Shown here: in pieces, positions 48,240-60,113 of the stretch
Layout: each line of letters begins with the position of its first letter
How positions within the stretch are numbered: the stretch's first letter is position 1
Source: Eonycteris spelaea
Taxonomy: Eukaryota; Chordata; Mammalia; Chiroptera; Pteropodidae
Direction of reading: 5' to 3'
DNA length: 64,000 bases
Assembly: GCA_003508835.1 (NCBI GenBank)
Contig: PUFA01000092.1
Coordinates: 2,170,001-2,234,000 of the forward strand
Notes under the pieces: generated by a model
Told to the model about the DNA's origin: nothing
Database searches by the model: none
Seen by the model: the letters and a program-made list of their open reading frames with translations, nothing else
Made by a program: the position numbers and the translations under genes

Positions 48240-48430
48240 TTTATCATTCAATAGATTTTTCTAATAATTTTACTATTAAACATGTAGATATTTTGTACTT
48301 TTATTTTTACAGAGGGAGATACTAAAACCCAGAAGTTCTATAATTTTCTCATAAGCCTAACAAAAAGTAGAGCTGCATGTCAGACCTAAGTCATCTGATA
48401 CTAAATCTTGTGTTCTTTTCATCCATGATA
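48240..48430 (-). mobile_element. Antisense MIR SINE
   Basis: 'ttacagagggagatactaaa' (48307-48326), 'acccagaagttctataattt' (48327-48346) and 'agtagagctgcatgtcagac' (48366-48385) match antisense MIR core. Confidence 0.7.
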
Positions 48431-49169
48431 TTATCTCATCCAAATATATAAAACTAGAAATCAAAGGCAAAACACTATCAACAAATCCCAATCATGTCAA
48501 TGATTTTAAGGATTATACCAAAAATTAGTAAGAAAAAAGTAAATAAAATGCTCAATTCATTACATAATTTTAGAAGTAGTATGAAAAGCTATCTAATCAA
48601 ACCTTTCATTCAGAATATGTCACTCTAGTTTTATGTATGTATGCATGAAATGCATTATCTAATCTTAGGAGGAATGTTTTGAATATAGTATTAAATGAAG
48701 CAAACCATATACTTTTAATAATAATGAGTAGGTTTTGTTTCTTTCATTTTTTTTCATCAGAAATCCTATTACTGTATTTAATCAACTCTAACAAAAGTCA
48801 GTTTAAACATATTGCACATAAGGAAACCAATGTAGCAAAAAGGCAAACGTCATGTCAAGATCACTGTTTTCATAAAAGCACTCAGGGAATACGTTAATTG
48901 GAACATATAAAGAATCAAGTCTTTCCAAATTTTCTAGGTGTGCAAACTAAACATACCATATGTCAGTGTCGTGCTGAGCAAAATTTTTCATTTCCTTTTA
49001 GCTAAGAATCTCAACGATAGACTAGATGGTTCTCAGAAAATAAATGAGTGAGAAGTTATGTGAGTTAGAAAGTCAAAGGAAGTTAAAGCTCCACCTGGAA
49101 TGTAATGGTTTCTCACTCCAAAGGAAAACAACAGATGAAATGGAGAGACGTCGACACTCCACGTTAGAA
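48431..49169. other. Unassigned non-coding stretch
   Basis: Nothing recognised. Confidence 0.6.
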
Positions 49170-49290
49170 TCTCAGAATTTCAATGCCACAGGGAACTTTG
49201 GGAACTTTTAATACAATATCCTAATATTGAGAAGAAGAATTTGAGACCCAAGAAGGCTAAGTGGCTGAAGTAACAGAGCACAAGGGTTCC
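49170..49290 (+). repeat. Possible ancient mammalian repeat
   Basis: 'cagggaactttgggaact' then 'gaagaatttgagacccaaga' (49233-49252) and 'aggctaagtggctgaagtaa' (49253-49272) resemble the 'gaaactgaggcccagagagg...aagtgacttgccc' type of ancient repeat. Confidence 0.45.
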
Positions 49291-49334
49291 TTAGGAGCTT
49301 TTTGGTTATGATGAGTCTTTTCTTCAATTGTAGG

Positions 49335-49545
49335 TAAAATGCTTTGGAGCTTGGCAAATTGGGCTTGAAACCTGGCAAGGCTACATACTGGTCACATGCC
49401 TTGGAAAAGTTGTTAAACAGGCATCTATCTGTCCATAAACTGAGGGTAACATTACTTAGTCTTGTAGGGTTAATGTAAATAGAATAGACATAATTTTGTA
49501 AAGCATCTAATACAAAGTAGTTTTTGAACCAATGTTAGTTATTAT
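49335..49545 (+). mobile_element. MIR SINE fragment
   Basis: 'ttggcaaattgggcttgaaa' (49352-49371), 'cataaactgagggtaaca' (49434-49451), 'cttgtagggttaatgtaaat' (49461-49480) and 'aaagcatctaatacaaagta' (49500-49519) follow MIR in sense order. Confidence 0.75.
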
Positions 49546-51046
49546 AGATTATTACAAATTTATTAAAGGGAATACTTTTTCTTGCAAACATTAGTTACAT
49601 GTTGTAGATTCACACTATACTTGAGTTTCATCAAACTATATCAATATATATTTTTTCTGTTCTTTAGAATGATTTTGATATGACATTGTTGTAATCTAAT
49701 ATTATTTTCATTATTGATCATGTTTTTTGTCGAGAGTTTTGGATCGAATTAACATCCGTGATGTACTAACACATAAAACTTTTGAAAAGGGAAAAGAGAG
49801 AAACTGGATATTTGGTCCCCAGGCAACTTTTTAAACATCATTTCAAATCTAAGAATAGAATCTGAGGCTTATGTGCTATTGTATTCATGAGAGAAATAAT
49901 GCCACCATTTTGGCAGACTCACAATAGATGATTTGGCTGGAAAATAAACTATAAAGTATAAGAAAAAATATGATTATCAAATGCCAGAAAATAATTTTTT
50001 TGTTGTTGAAAAAAGTAGATCAAAGAGTTTTTTAACTGAAGGTGACTGTTACAAAGCCCAGTGATAATATTGAATTTTGAAAATATATTCATGATAATTA
50101 TGGACAAGGCTGAAAATAAAATAGCTGAAAAAGCAGATGAAATAATGGTAATGGTAAATATATAGTAAATGGACAGATTATAAAATATAATGTTAATATA
50201 AAGTGGCAGAAGGAACTATAACGTGAGTTTTTTTTTTTAGTTCTTTTACTTTTATTGATAAAAAAAGACTATTAGATTTTGTAGTTTAATAAAGGACTTA
50301 GATAAAGACAATTTTATAAAAGTGTAAATTGTTGGGCTAAGAAAAAATAGGAAAATTTCAAAAAGCCAGATACACACAATGCTTTCTAATTCTCAATAGA
50401 CGTTTATATTAGTTGGCATTAGAAAATGGATATGTAAATATTTAAGTTTCCCTATTCACATGCAAGATGCATCATCATCATCTAAAGAGGTAAATTAGCA
50501 GGCTTCCTTTAGGGGTTTGGATTATTAGGCTAAGATAAGACGTGGAAATCTGCATCCTAAACAAATTTCTTAAAATTATTTGCAACCAGGTTTAGGAAGT
50601 ACTGAACTATGTTAAAATATCAATAACATTAAGATGAGTGAGTATTAAGCTCTAATTTTGTAGACAAAATTGTTCTAGGCTCTTGGAAACATATAAAGAT
50701 GATGGTTTCACAGATCTTATTCTCAAACTTTATCAGAAGAGAATTGCAATGCAAGTGCCAGAAGAAAGGCGCAGACATCATGTTTAATTAGCTAAATTAA
50801 GAAGCAGATTACTTTCTTCCCTGAAGGGGGAAGAGTAATAAGGCTTTCTGAATAGGGTCTTGATAAACTGCTAGGTCTTAATAAGATTCCAGGTCCTTCT
50901 AAACACGATTAATAATGTGAAGACCAACAAAATCTCACTGAAGACAGACTAAAGATAGATTTGGGAAAAGAAGAAGAATATAGTTTAGGTGAACTTGATG
51001 GCCAAATATATTCACTCATTCAGTGTTTGTGGAGAGTAAATCTGAT
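49546..51046. other. Unassigned non-coding stretch
   Basis: About 1.5 kb AT-rich with nothing recognised. Confidence 0.6.
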
Positions 51047-51077
51047 AAAAAAACAAAAACAAAAACAAAAACAAAAC
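51047..51077 (+). repeat. (CAAAA)n microsatellite
   Basis: Several CAAAAA units after an A run. Confidence 0.95.
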
Positions 51078-51249
51078 TAAGGCTTGGAATCAAGAACAGT
51101 GAATAGGTTATAACAACTCTCTGCTAGAATTTAAGAATTAAATAACTGTAGGGTAACTCAATGATTAGTTGGATTTGGGCAAGATGTGAGTGAGGGGGAG
51201 AAATAAAGATCAGTTGAGCTTTCTGGTGTGAGCCGCTGCCTTTGTTATA

Positions 51250-51440
51250 ATAATATTGGTTTTTGGATGCTTCCTATTTTATAGGCAATGAACTTGATGC
51301 TTTCATATTAGGTCTCACTTAAACTTTGCAGCAGTACAATAAAGTGGGTTTTTTCAGCCTCTTTGTTGATCCCAGTACCGCAGACAGGACTGAAATGCTG
51401 AGACACTCATGTAATCATCTGTGACTGAGGGGCTTTTTCA
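51250..51440 (-). mobile_element. Possible antisense MIR
   Basis: 'aggtctcacttaaactttgc' (51311-51330) followed by 'agcagtacaataaagtgggt' (51331-51350) resembles antisense MIR text 'ctcattta..cctcacaacaacc', with weak continuation. Confidence 0.35.
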
Positions 51441-51846
51441 TTGTTTTTACCTTAATAAGACCACATTCATTTTCTCTCCTATATCAAAGACCATACAATA
51501 CACTGATTAATATTTCACTACTGCCAGTAGGAAATGATAAATTTCAACTTATATTCAAAATAAGAGTACTTTGAAATTATAGTTGTTTTAGGTAAGACAC
51601 TGAATTTGGTAAACTGTCCTCTCATATGAGATATACTGTGATTTTGTTTAACACTGTCCTGAAGATTTAATTAACATTGTTTAGTTTTCTTAATTTAGTT
51701 ACATTCTTACAGACAACGTTATTTATTTTGAAATAATACCCCGAGTTACTTATTATCAGAATTTATGAAAGTAAACAGAATATCTTTAGGAGGTCCAAAT
51801 CAAATGTGTTTTGTCCTCTTAATTTTCATTCAGAGTAGAGTTGAGT

Positions 51847-51929
51847 TTATATATATATGTGTGTGTGTGTGTATGTATGTATGTGTATATATATACATGT
51901 ACACACACACACACACACACACATATATA
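51847..51929. repeat. Compound (TA)(TG)...(TA)(AC)(TA) microsatellite
   Basis: A TA tract leads into (TG)n, then 'tatgtatgtatgtg', another TA tract, then 'catgt' and (AC)n ending in 'atatata'. The left (TA)(TG) and right (AC)(TA) halves are reverse complements, so the whole tract can fold on itself. Confidence 0.95.
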
Positions 51930-52810
51930 AAATGCTAAGAAGGGCTCACATTCCCTCAACTTTTTAAATCTTCAAAATATGATTTTCACAGAAAAATATT
52001 AAAACTTTGGGGATATAGTAAAATCAGCAAATTAAAGAATACTATGTATAAAAGTGATATTCTATAATAGGTCCTGCTGTTTTGTCCATTATAACGTAGG
52101 ACATTATGCATTTTGTAAAATAATTTGATTAGAATTTCAAAAGAAAAAGGGAACTTAGCCAATTCAAACTTTAATGACCAATTTATTGGAACTTAAGCAA
52201 TACAGGCACAGGATAAATGTATTTGTAATTACAGTAATGCTAAACCAGAATATCACACCAAGGTGTGGGTCCCTAACACAGAGTTTAGTGCCACTCATAT
52301 TGCCCCCAAATTTAGCTAAAATACATTTTTTATTAAAGAAGTAAAGTCTTATCAAATTCTAGTTCAAGTTTGTGGTTATCAATGATAAAATGGAAAGGAT
52401 TTAAATTCTATTGTCTAATGTCCCTGGTTGGTACCTGAGAGAGTTTTATAAGTAAGGCCACATTCTATTCTCCCTTACACCTCCCATTAGCCCTGCATTC
52501 AGCTAAATTCAATAGTGATTAGAAACATTGTTGTTAACCTTAGGTTGATTTGAAGTAATGAGGAGAAAGGATTAGGAAAATTTAGAGATACAGTGAACAC
52601 AAAGGCTAGATCTATAAATAACCTTGAGCTCTCAGTAATGATATGGTTGCAGTTTTTATAAAGCTCAGAGAACAAACTACTATCATTTCTTTGATTTCCA
52701 TTCAACTCCACTCTGATAGATTAGAGCAGCCAGTGTCTTATCTTTGATGAAACAAAACTATAGGAAAATAGTAAAACAATTTTAAATAGATTCATAGATA
52801 CATAGATGGG
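51930..52810. other. Unassigned non-coding stretch
   Basis: Nothing recognised. The end (52785-52820) is GATA-like ('catagatacatagatggg'). Confidence 0.6.
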
Positions 52811-52912
52811 TAAATAGATAGGTATCAACATATTTCTATTAGGTTAAATAGATAGGTATCAACATATTTCTATTAGGTTAAATAGAAAGGTATCAATATA
52901 TTTCTATTAGTG
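52811..52912 (+). repeat. 34-bp minisatellite, three copies
   Basis: Copies start at 52811, 52845 and 52879. Each begins 'taaatagatagg' ('taaatagaaagg' in the third), continues 'tatcaacatatttc' and ends 'tattag'. Copies 1 and 2 are identical except at the junction; copy 3 carries a few substitutions. Confidence 0.95.
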
Positions 52913-53499
52913 TTCAGAGATTGAGACAAGAACATGTGCTTAATTTTGGGACCTTATATGTTCTTTTTTCTCGGTCTCCAGTGGCAACTTTTGGGAGAGC
53001 ACAGCCAGTGGAGAGTATCCTGGGGACTGGATAAGGTCTTAGGCCTGCAATAAAACTGTAGGTAGTTATTCAATCCATTTCTGTAAGAATAAAGCACATA
53101 CTACCAATAACAAAACAAGGTTTTCCACTATAGAACAAAGGAAAAGAAAAGGAAATCTATGAGCCACCAGTAGTTACCAATGCAGTTAACACTGATTCAT
53201 ACGCAAGGTACTTGCAGCAGTGTTTTGAGTCCTTTTGATCTATTTATACTTGCAAGTTCATACTGGCAGTGAGAATCAGAGGCAACAAGGTTTTTTTGTG
53301 GCCTAGCTCTTTTGTGGTGTCCTTAATAACCATCTTCCCATAGTGGAATAGCTGGAGTTATTTCTTCTGTGAAGCACAACTTACTGCCTGTTTCCACACC
53401 ACCATTACTAAAAATTCTGTGTAGCATTTGTATGACCTCTAAGTTTATCATATGCCCTAGTTTCCTGCTCTCTGTTGACTTCGTTTTCTCTTACAGTGG
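52913..53499. other. Unassigned, possibly repeat-derived
   Basis: Moderately complex sequence leading into the old repeat at 53500; could be part of it. Confidence 0.45.
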
Positions 53500-53880
53500 A
53501 CATTAGATCTGTTTACAAATGTTCCAATTTCCCTTTCCCTCCAGGAACATGGTAGGAATGCGCTTCACCATGATTTTTAATTAGACATGGTCATCGAACT
53601 TTCCTTAGCCATGGAGATGTTGAGTAGATGTATCATGAGTCGCCACCTTTTGGAAGCTTTAAGAGCTAATGATTTGCCATACTCACTTTTTCCTGCTTCA
53701 GAGATCATGGAAGTACATGTTGATATGAAGCTTATGTCAGCCTGGGTCTTGGGACAAAGATCTGCATCAGACATGAAGCATTAGGCCACTGAAAATTTAA
53801 GACTTTATTTCTGAAGCATAACTTAGGCTATCCTGACTGACTTGACACTTAGAACTTGACAGTTTTATATTCAGCTTGAC
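53500..53880 (+). mobile_element. Old UTR-like interspersed repeat
   Basis: 'cattagatctgtttacaaat', then 'aacatggtaggaatgcgctt' (53546-53565), 'agacatggtcatcgaacttt' (53583-53602), 'gcctgggtcttgggacaaag' (53740-53759) and 'gctatcctgactgacttgac' (53827-53846), trace a common decayed mammalian repeat. Two overlapping 65-codon frames on opposite strands (53577-53784) fall wholly inside and are incidental. Confidence 0.6.
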
Positions 53881-56800
53881 TGTTTCACCAGCAAAAACTG
53901 GTGAATGACTCTACAAGTTGATTCTCAAAATAAAAATATTTTATTTTTAATCTAGAACACTGCTATTAAATAATCAAATGATTGAAACTCAGTTTCTCTT
54001 TTGAGTTCTTTTAAAATTTACCATGCACTTTGCAAAGTCTAGTGGTCTAATACAAATAATATCTGTAATTATATTTTTATAATACTAGTAAAAATAGTAA
54101 TTAAAGAAGTTAAAGTTTTTTAAAACAACAAATGTTCAGATAAAAATGTAAAAAGTATAGTCTCTGGTTTATCCTGCTTTTGTCTTAAAACTATTGTATT
54201 AAATAAACTGTCTATCATAGTACTTAAACACTAAGAAGGGTGTATAAATCTAATATTTTACACTATCTTAAGGGTTTAAGATTTTCTCTTTAAATTTGTG
54301 TCTGAGCCTGGTTATAAAACTGGACAATATACAGGTATAGCTATTGCCATGAAGACTATAAGTATGTGACTTTGATATTAATCATTTTAATATTTTCAGT
54401 TTCATTTCATTTTTTTTTTTTATTTCAAACATTTTCCTTGTCTTTGCAGTGTCTCTAAGGAAGAGCTTGTCTAAAGTTGTAAATTATAGAAAGTTTGGCT
54501 TTTGCTATCTCTGACTTATTTCTTTGACCTTTTGCTCTATTCCTTATCAACATTCTTCCTTTCTGCCTTGATTTTCACACATCATCTCTGGTCTAATGCC
54601 AGTGATTTACACCTTCTCTCAAATTGCAGTCAGTTTTCCCCTTCTGAGGAGTACATGATTTCAGATATGTCTGTAATGGTAGGAGGGCCAATGTGTATCC
54701 TCTGAAAAAAATTTCAGACATCAGATGGGAGAGGGTTGTTAGGGAAGAAGGGGTGCTTTTTAGCACCTCTCAAATAATACTCTGTGGTGAAGCCTTTTTA
54801 GCCATCAGATGAGGGCAGCCTAGCTTTGAGGTTTAGACAAAGCAGGTGAGGGAATCAAGTTACTTCTTGCACAAATAGTTTTATTTTTATTCATCTGTGT
54901 TTCAGCTGACTTTCTAACCTTGCAGAAAACAACATCTCACATTCTTTGAACCACATAGCATCCGTGTAAAATTTATAGTAATTCAAACAGTAACTCCCTC
55001 TGGCTTCACATGACTGAATACTTGATTAAAATTACAGAAACTGAACTACCAGGCAACTCCTTCTAGCTCTATATGGAACATCTGCTGAAGTAAGCCTTTA
55101 GAAGTCAGACAGAATTAAAATGTCATGCTCTAGGGGAAATATACACAACAAAAAATCAAATGATGAACATAAAGAGGAGAACTCATAAGGTGTGGGCTAC
55201 ATGTAAGCCTATTAGTTACTGGCTCAAATGTGGGAGCTTCAGAAAACAGTAAAAGGACAGGGTGTTACGGATTTGTTTGCTTGTTTGCATTAGCTTAATA
55301 GAGTGTAGTATTATATAAATCTAGATGCAGTAAAATAATAATAAAGGTATACCTTTTAAAAACTAATAAAGGTGTACTGTAATTCAACCTTTAAAGTTTT
55401 TTCAGTGCTCAAATAGTAAGTATATTTCAAAAAGTCAAAGTAAAAAATAATTATACTAAGAAAAACTTTGGCATATATATTTTCAGAATTCTAGAAAAAG
55501 CAGTTATTTAACTTAAAAGTTAAAGAACGTTAAAGAAAGTATAGAGATATTAAGAGAGAAATATATGCAATATTCTTGCTAAATATTCAACAAATCTATA
55601 AAGATAAAACTGACGGTGAGTAAAGTAAATATTTCTAAAGAGGTGTGTTACTATATTACTTAACCAACTAAGCTAGAATTTTTTTTTCAAATTTAAACAA
55701 GTGGCATATTAAACCTATTGAAAGTATAAAATGAATGCTTATTGGTACTTTTCTATTTTTACAGAAATATTTACTGATATCATCTTGGACCAATACCAAT
55801 AACTATGTCTACCAACATTGGTTATGGCTGAATATACAGTAAGTAGACCATAAGCCAAATTAATAATTATTTAGTATACCTTTCTCTCTTATAGATTAAT
55901 GAGATAATCACCATCAATATAATAAAGTCTGTTAGGAATATCGTTATTACTCATTGCTCAAAATAACCATGAATATTGTTTTAAATATTTGAAATTATTA
56001 AAATAATAGGTTTATCAATTATTTGACATACATTTTATTACTGAAAAAATTCTGTTTTTGACTTTGTCTAATCAATATGAAATGCTGTATATAGAATCAG
56101 AACTCCAGAGATTGGTACTTGGCACAGAGGATTAGAAAGGTGGAACTTGAAAGTCTGGGGTGTAGTATAGCAAAGAGCTATGAAAGGGAAAGAGATCTGA
56201 AGCATTATATTGTACTACCTGTTGAAATGCAAATGGTTCATTAATTTCAGCAAAAGATAAAACATGAATAAAAATTTCAGAAATTATGGAGATGTTAGCA
56301 ACTCTTTGGTCAATAGAAATATGTTTCCATAAAAGGCTACTCAGGAAGACTTTATTTCACGTACCTCTAATAAAAATGCTCATACATATTTATGTAAAAT
56401 TTATATGTTTAACTCACAGGACTTCTCAGTGATTTGTGCATGGATTAGAATTAACCTGTGGGAGAGGACAGGTGCCTCTCCTGCAGCAGCTGAAAAACTA
56501 AGTGCTTAAGTGACTAGATGAAATTTAGCCACATCTTTTACTCCTTGAGGATTAAGTGTTAGGACCTGGTTATTAAGTGTTAATGCTCGGATGGACTTGC
56601 AGGTAACATTTTAGAATACATTTCTGAATCTAGGTTAGGTACAAAAATGGTTTTCTTAGGTATTCTTCTTTCTTCCACTCCAGTAAATATCGGAATTTTA
56701 TCATTACCTATCAAAGATTAAGTAGAATAGGTAAACAATACATTCAAGGTCCAGGAAAATGGGGAAATGAAAACTTCAGCCTATGCAATATTGAAATAGA

Positions 56801-58596
56801 GGCCAAAACGTTGTATTAGACTAGGTCAGAGTTTTTAAAGGGAAATGTGTACAGCGTAAGAAATATAGAAAATTAAGGCTTTCCATGTAAGCTCAGTTAA
56901 GAAAAACCCAGGAGCTCCAGTGACAGAAGAAGGCTGAGGCCGTAGTGTAGTTGCCGCCCATGCAGTTAATCGACTGTACTCACTCATGTAGCATTCCAGA
57001 TGTCGGCATTCAGAATCAAAGCTGGATGGGGGCTCACCTCTCTAAAAGCTTCTAGAATAAGGAAACGAAAAAAAAAAAGCATAATAAAACTACAAAGTAC
57101 AGTGTATAAGTTTGCGTTTTGACTTTTTAGTGATGTTGAAAGATGCGACTTTCTTTCACATAAAACATTTTGTGTGGTTATTCGGAATCAGATGTAAGAA
57201 GCAGTTATCTTTAAAATAGATCCTAAATTGGATCTATCAGTTTGAGTTAAATTGTTCTTCACTTAGAATTTATAACTACATGTGATAAAGTGTTACTCTT
57301 GATTCCTATAAAATGGAAACTATAAAATTTTGAAGATTTAAAGTACTTATTAAGTTTTGACTGGGTTGATTTTGTAATGAAATTAATGAGCCTAGGAATT
57401 TATATGATGTTAGAGAAGGTTCTAAAATGAATTTTTATAAACTTATCCCAAATCAGTGATCACATTTTAAGAAGCAGTTCTTTACTAAATATAAACTAAG
57501 CAAAATAAAACATCAAAGTCGACAATTTCATCATTTACCTAAGCTATTTACCAGCACTAGACTTACATTTTGAATTTGACGATATTACTAATTACTTTAG
57601 TGACTCACTACTATTAACTTTGTAAGAGCAAAAGTCAATTCTAATAATATGTTCCTACGTGAAATTTTATATGTGTTTTCTCTACAACTCAGGGTTTTTA
57701 GAGAACATACAACTCAATCTACATCACTGGATTAAGTACCATATTTGAAAAATGATGCAATTATTACCTTGTCCTTTGTGAAATCATTATCTAGATACAT
57801 ACCCACTTAAATTTTATTTGGAGTTAAAAAAACGTAACATATATAAACTGATGATAACTAGGTCCTTTTTGATACTGCCTGATGAAATAGTACACATGTG
57901 TCTGCATTTTATCTACAGACATGAGACGTGTTAGTGGAGGCAAATGAGAACCAAGGTTGCAACTTTCTCCTGACATAGCAATGCCAATTGATTAGAAGAT
58001 CATTCAGCTACATGATTTAACTCATATTCACATGACTAGAGTCAACAAGAATACCATGTTGGTGGTACTCAAGACACTCAAATATTTGGTTTTGGATGTA
58101 CGTATATACATACTTATATAACACAAAAATAAAATCTTTCTTCATTTTCTCTCTTTACCATAATTAATGCTTCATATGTTCATATGAGGCCTCACTTCTA
58201 ATTCTCTGTTATAATGTAATCATAATATGGACAACTAGATGTTTTATTTATGCTGTATGTCACTAGTGATTACGTCAATGTGTTTTAAATCTTTTAAAAA
58301 TGGGGCCATCTGAGTTTCTTGATATTTTTTAAAATGGACTTTTCTCTTGCTCGTGGCTTTCTTTTTCTTTTTCTTTTGGTCTTTTGTTTGTTTGTTTGTT
58401 TTTCACATTTACTTTGGCTTGCTTTCTCTTTTTATTCTCCGAGATGGTAAAAGCTCAGAAGGGCTTGTACCTTTTCCAAACACGTAGTTTTCTCTTCTTT
58501 GTTTGCTAACTCTACATTTTCGGTTCTGACTGGGAATCTCGTGAGTTCCAGGCAATACGTCAGCAAAAGACTGAGGCTGAAGGCTCAACCTCTATA
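53881..58596. other. Long unassigned stretch
   Basis: About 4.7 kb without a recognised gene or confident repeat. A small hairpin ('ttcaccag' / 'ctggtgaa') lies at 53884-53905. A pyrimidine/G simple tract lies at 58357-58404. A plus-strand frame at 54502-54705 has no conserved feature. Confidence 0.6.
58357..58404 (+). repeat. (CTTTTT)n / (TTTG)n simple tract
   Basis: Pyrimidine-rich run with regular TTTG units at the end. Confidence 0.85.
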
Positions 58597-59064
58597 ATAC
58601 TCAAGGTTCTGCAGAGAACAGAACCCATAGAATATAAAGGAAATTTACTATGAGGAGTTGGCTCACATGATTATTGAGGCAGAGAAGTCCCAGGGTCTGC
58701 TGTCTACAAACTGGAGACCCAGGAAAGCCAGAGGTTTATAATTCAGTCCCAGTCTGAATGTCTGAGAATCAGGGGTGCTGATGATGTAAATCCCAGTCCA
58801 AGAGCAGGAGAAGATGAGATGAGATGTCTCAGCTTAAGTAAGGAGGCAGAAAGAGGGCAAATTTCTCCTTCTTCCTTTTTGTTCTATTTAGAGCCTCAGC
58901 AGATTAGAAGATGCCCACCCACACTGAGGAGGGCCATCTAGAGTCCACCAATTCAAATTCTAATCTCATCCAGAAACACCCACATAGACACTCCCAGAAA
59001 TAATGTTTAACCAGGTATCCAGGAATCCCCTGATCCAGTCAAGTAGACACATAAAATTATCACG
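58597..59064 (-). mobile_element. Inverted second copy of the 40.8 kb repeat
   Basis: The plus strand reads 'aaggttctgcagagaacaga' (58603-58622), 'gagttggctcacatgattat' (58655-58674), 'gccatctagagtccaccaat' (58932-58951) and 'taatctcatccagaaacacc' (58961-58980). It ends with 'agtagacacataaaattatc' (59042-59061). Its reverse complement parallels 40800-41328 from the 'gtgataattttatgtgtcta'-type start to the 'tctgttctctgcagaacctt'-type end. Better preserved than the other copy. Confidence 0.7.
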
Positions 59065-59335
59065 ACCTTCAAGGTGGTTCACTCATGTTCATGGCAAATT
59101 AGTTCTGGTTCTTGGCAGGAGGCTTCAGTTCCTCCTAATATGACAGCTTATTTCTTCCAGGTAGGTGATCCAAGGGAAAGAAGAACAGGATTTGTAGTCT
59201 TTTATGACAGCCTCAGAAGTCATACTATTGGTTACCCAGGTCATTGCTACTCATTGTAGTAGGGGACCACACCAGGTATGAATATCAAGAAGCAAGAATC
59301 ATGAAGAGTCATCTTGGAGGCTAGTTCTGACAAAT
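59065..59335 (+). repeat. Probable old UTR-like repeat
   Basis: 'ttggcaggaggcttcagttc' (59112-59131), 'ttccaggtaggtgatccaag' (59155-59174), 'gacagcctcagaagtcatac' (59206-59225) and 'gtagtaggggaccacaccag' (59257-59276) match a common decayed mammalian repeat often found next to the previous type. Confidence 0.55.
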
Positions 59336-59698
59336 ACATATACTATATGATTTTTTTCCTCATTTCATTTCTGACCATTTGAAATTTCTCAGGGATAATC
59401 TTTATTTAATACCTTTCTTTTACATGTCTTTCTAAAGTTTTTCTCTTTATAAAAGCAAATCCACATTTGCATTTTATAATCTTGCAATTTCAGAGTTATC
59501 AAGTAATTTGGGTTATTCAATGTATAGCACTTTTATAGACAATGTGATAAACTTATGTTTGCGTACAATCACCTTTTCACACAATTTTTGTTACCCTTTC
59601 CTGTCAACACCATTATGGACTAGTCTAACAATATCATTGTGTTCCATTTTTTCCCCTGTAGCTGCTCAGCTTTCTTGCTACTTGGCCACTAGGCTGTC
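59336..59698. other. Unassigned non-coding stretch
   Basis: Nothing recognised. Confidence 0.6.
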
Positions 59699-59741
<43 letters not shown>

Positions 59742-59767
59742 ATTATTATTACTACCACCACCACCAT
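59699..59767 (+). repeat. (ATT)n followed by (ACC)n
   Basis: An ATT tract with one break at 59741 runs into a short ACC tract (59751-59767). It creates an isoleucine/threonine-rich frame (59508-59792) that is an artefact. Confidence 0.97.
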
Positions 59768-60098
59768 ACTGTACTCTGGAAGCATTTTTTAACACAATAT
59801 AATGCAGGTTCATCTTGTTTTTTTCTGGCTCAGGACATTGAATCAGCTATTATTTAAGGACTTCTAGCTCCTTTAGTAGAGGATAACATTAAAGGCCAAA
59901 ATATGGGAGCTAGAACAACACCTTCAATTGCTTCAAAAAAATCCTGGAGGTAGACAAGTTGTTCTGTTGGATGTTTATGCTTTCCATTTTTTAAAAATTT
60001 ACATTCTGTGAATAAGTCAAAAATAATCATCTTTCTACTTAAAAAATAGTTTGTGACTGAATAAAAACTCCAGAAAGACTAGATCTGATTTCACAAGC
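59768..60098. other. Unassigned non-coding stretch
   Basis: Nothing recognised. Confidence 0.6.
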
Positions 60099-60113
60099 AA
60101 GAAGTAGAAAGAT
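60099..60113 (+). repeat. L1 target-site duplication, left copy
   Basis: 'aagaagtagaaagat', identical to 61072-61086. Confidence 0.9.

Noticed and set aside
53577..53784. Overlapping 65-codon frames on both strands, suggesting a small gene
   Set aside because: The whole interval fits a common decayed interspersed repeat (53500-53880), and neither frame has a recognisable motif.
59508..59792. 94-codon frame with a long isoleucine run
   Set aside because: It is an artefact of the (ATT)n/(ACC)n tract.
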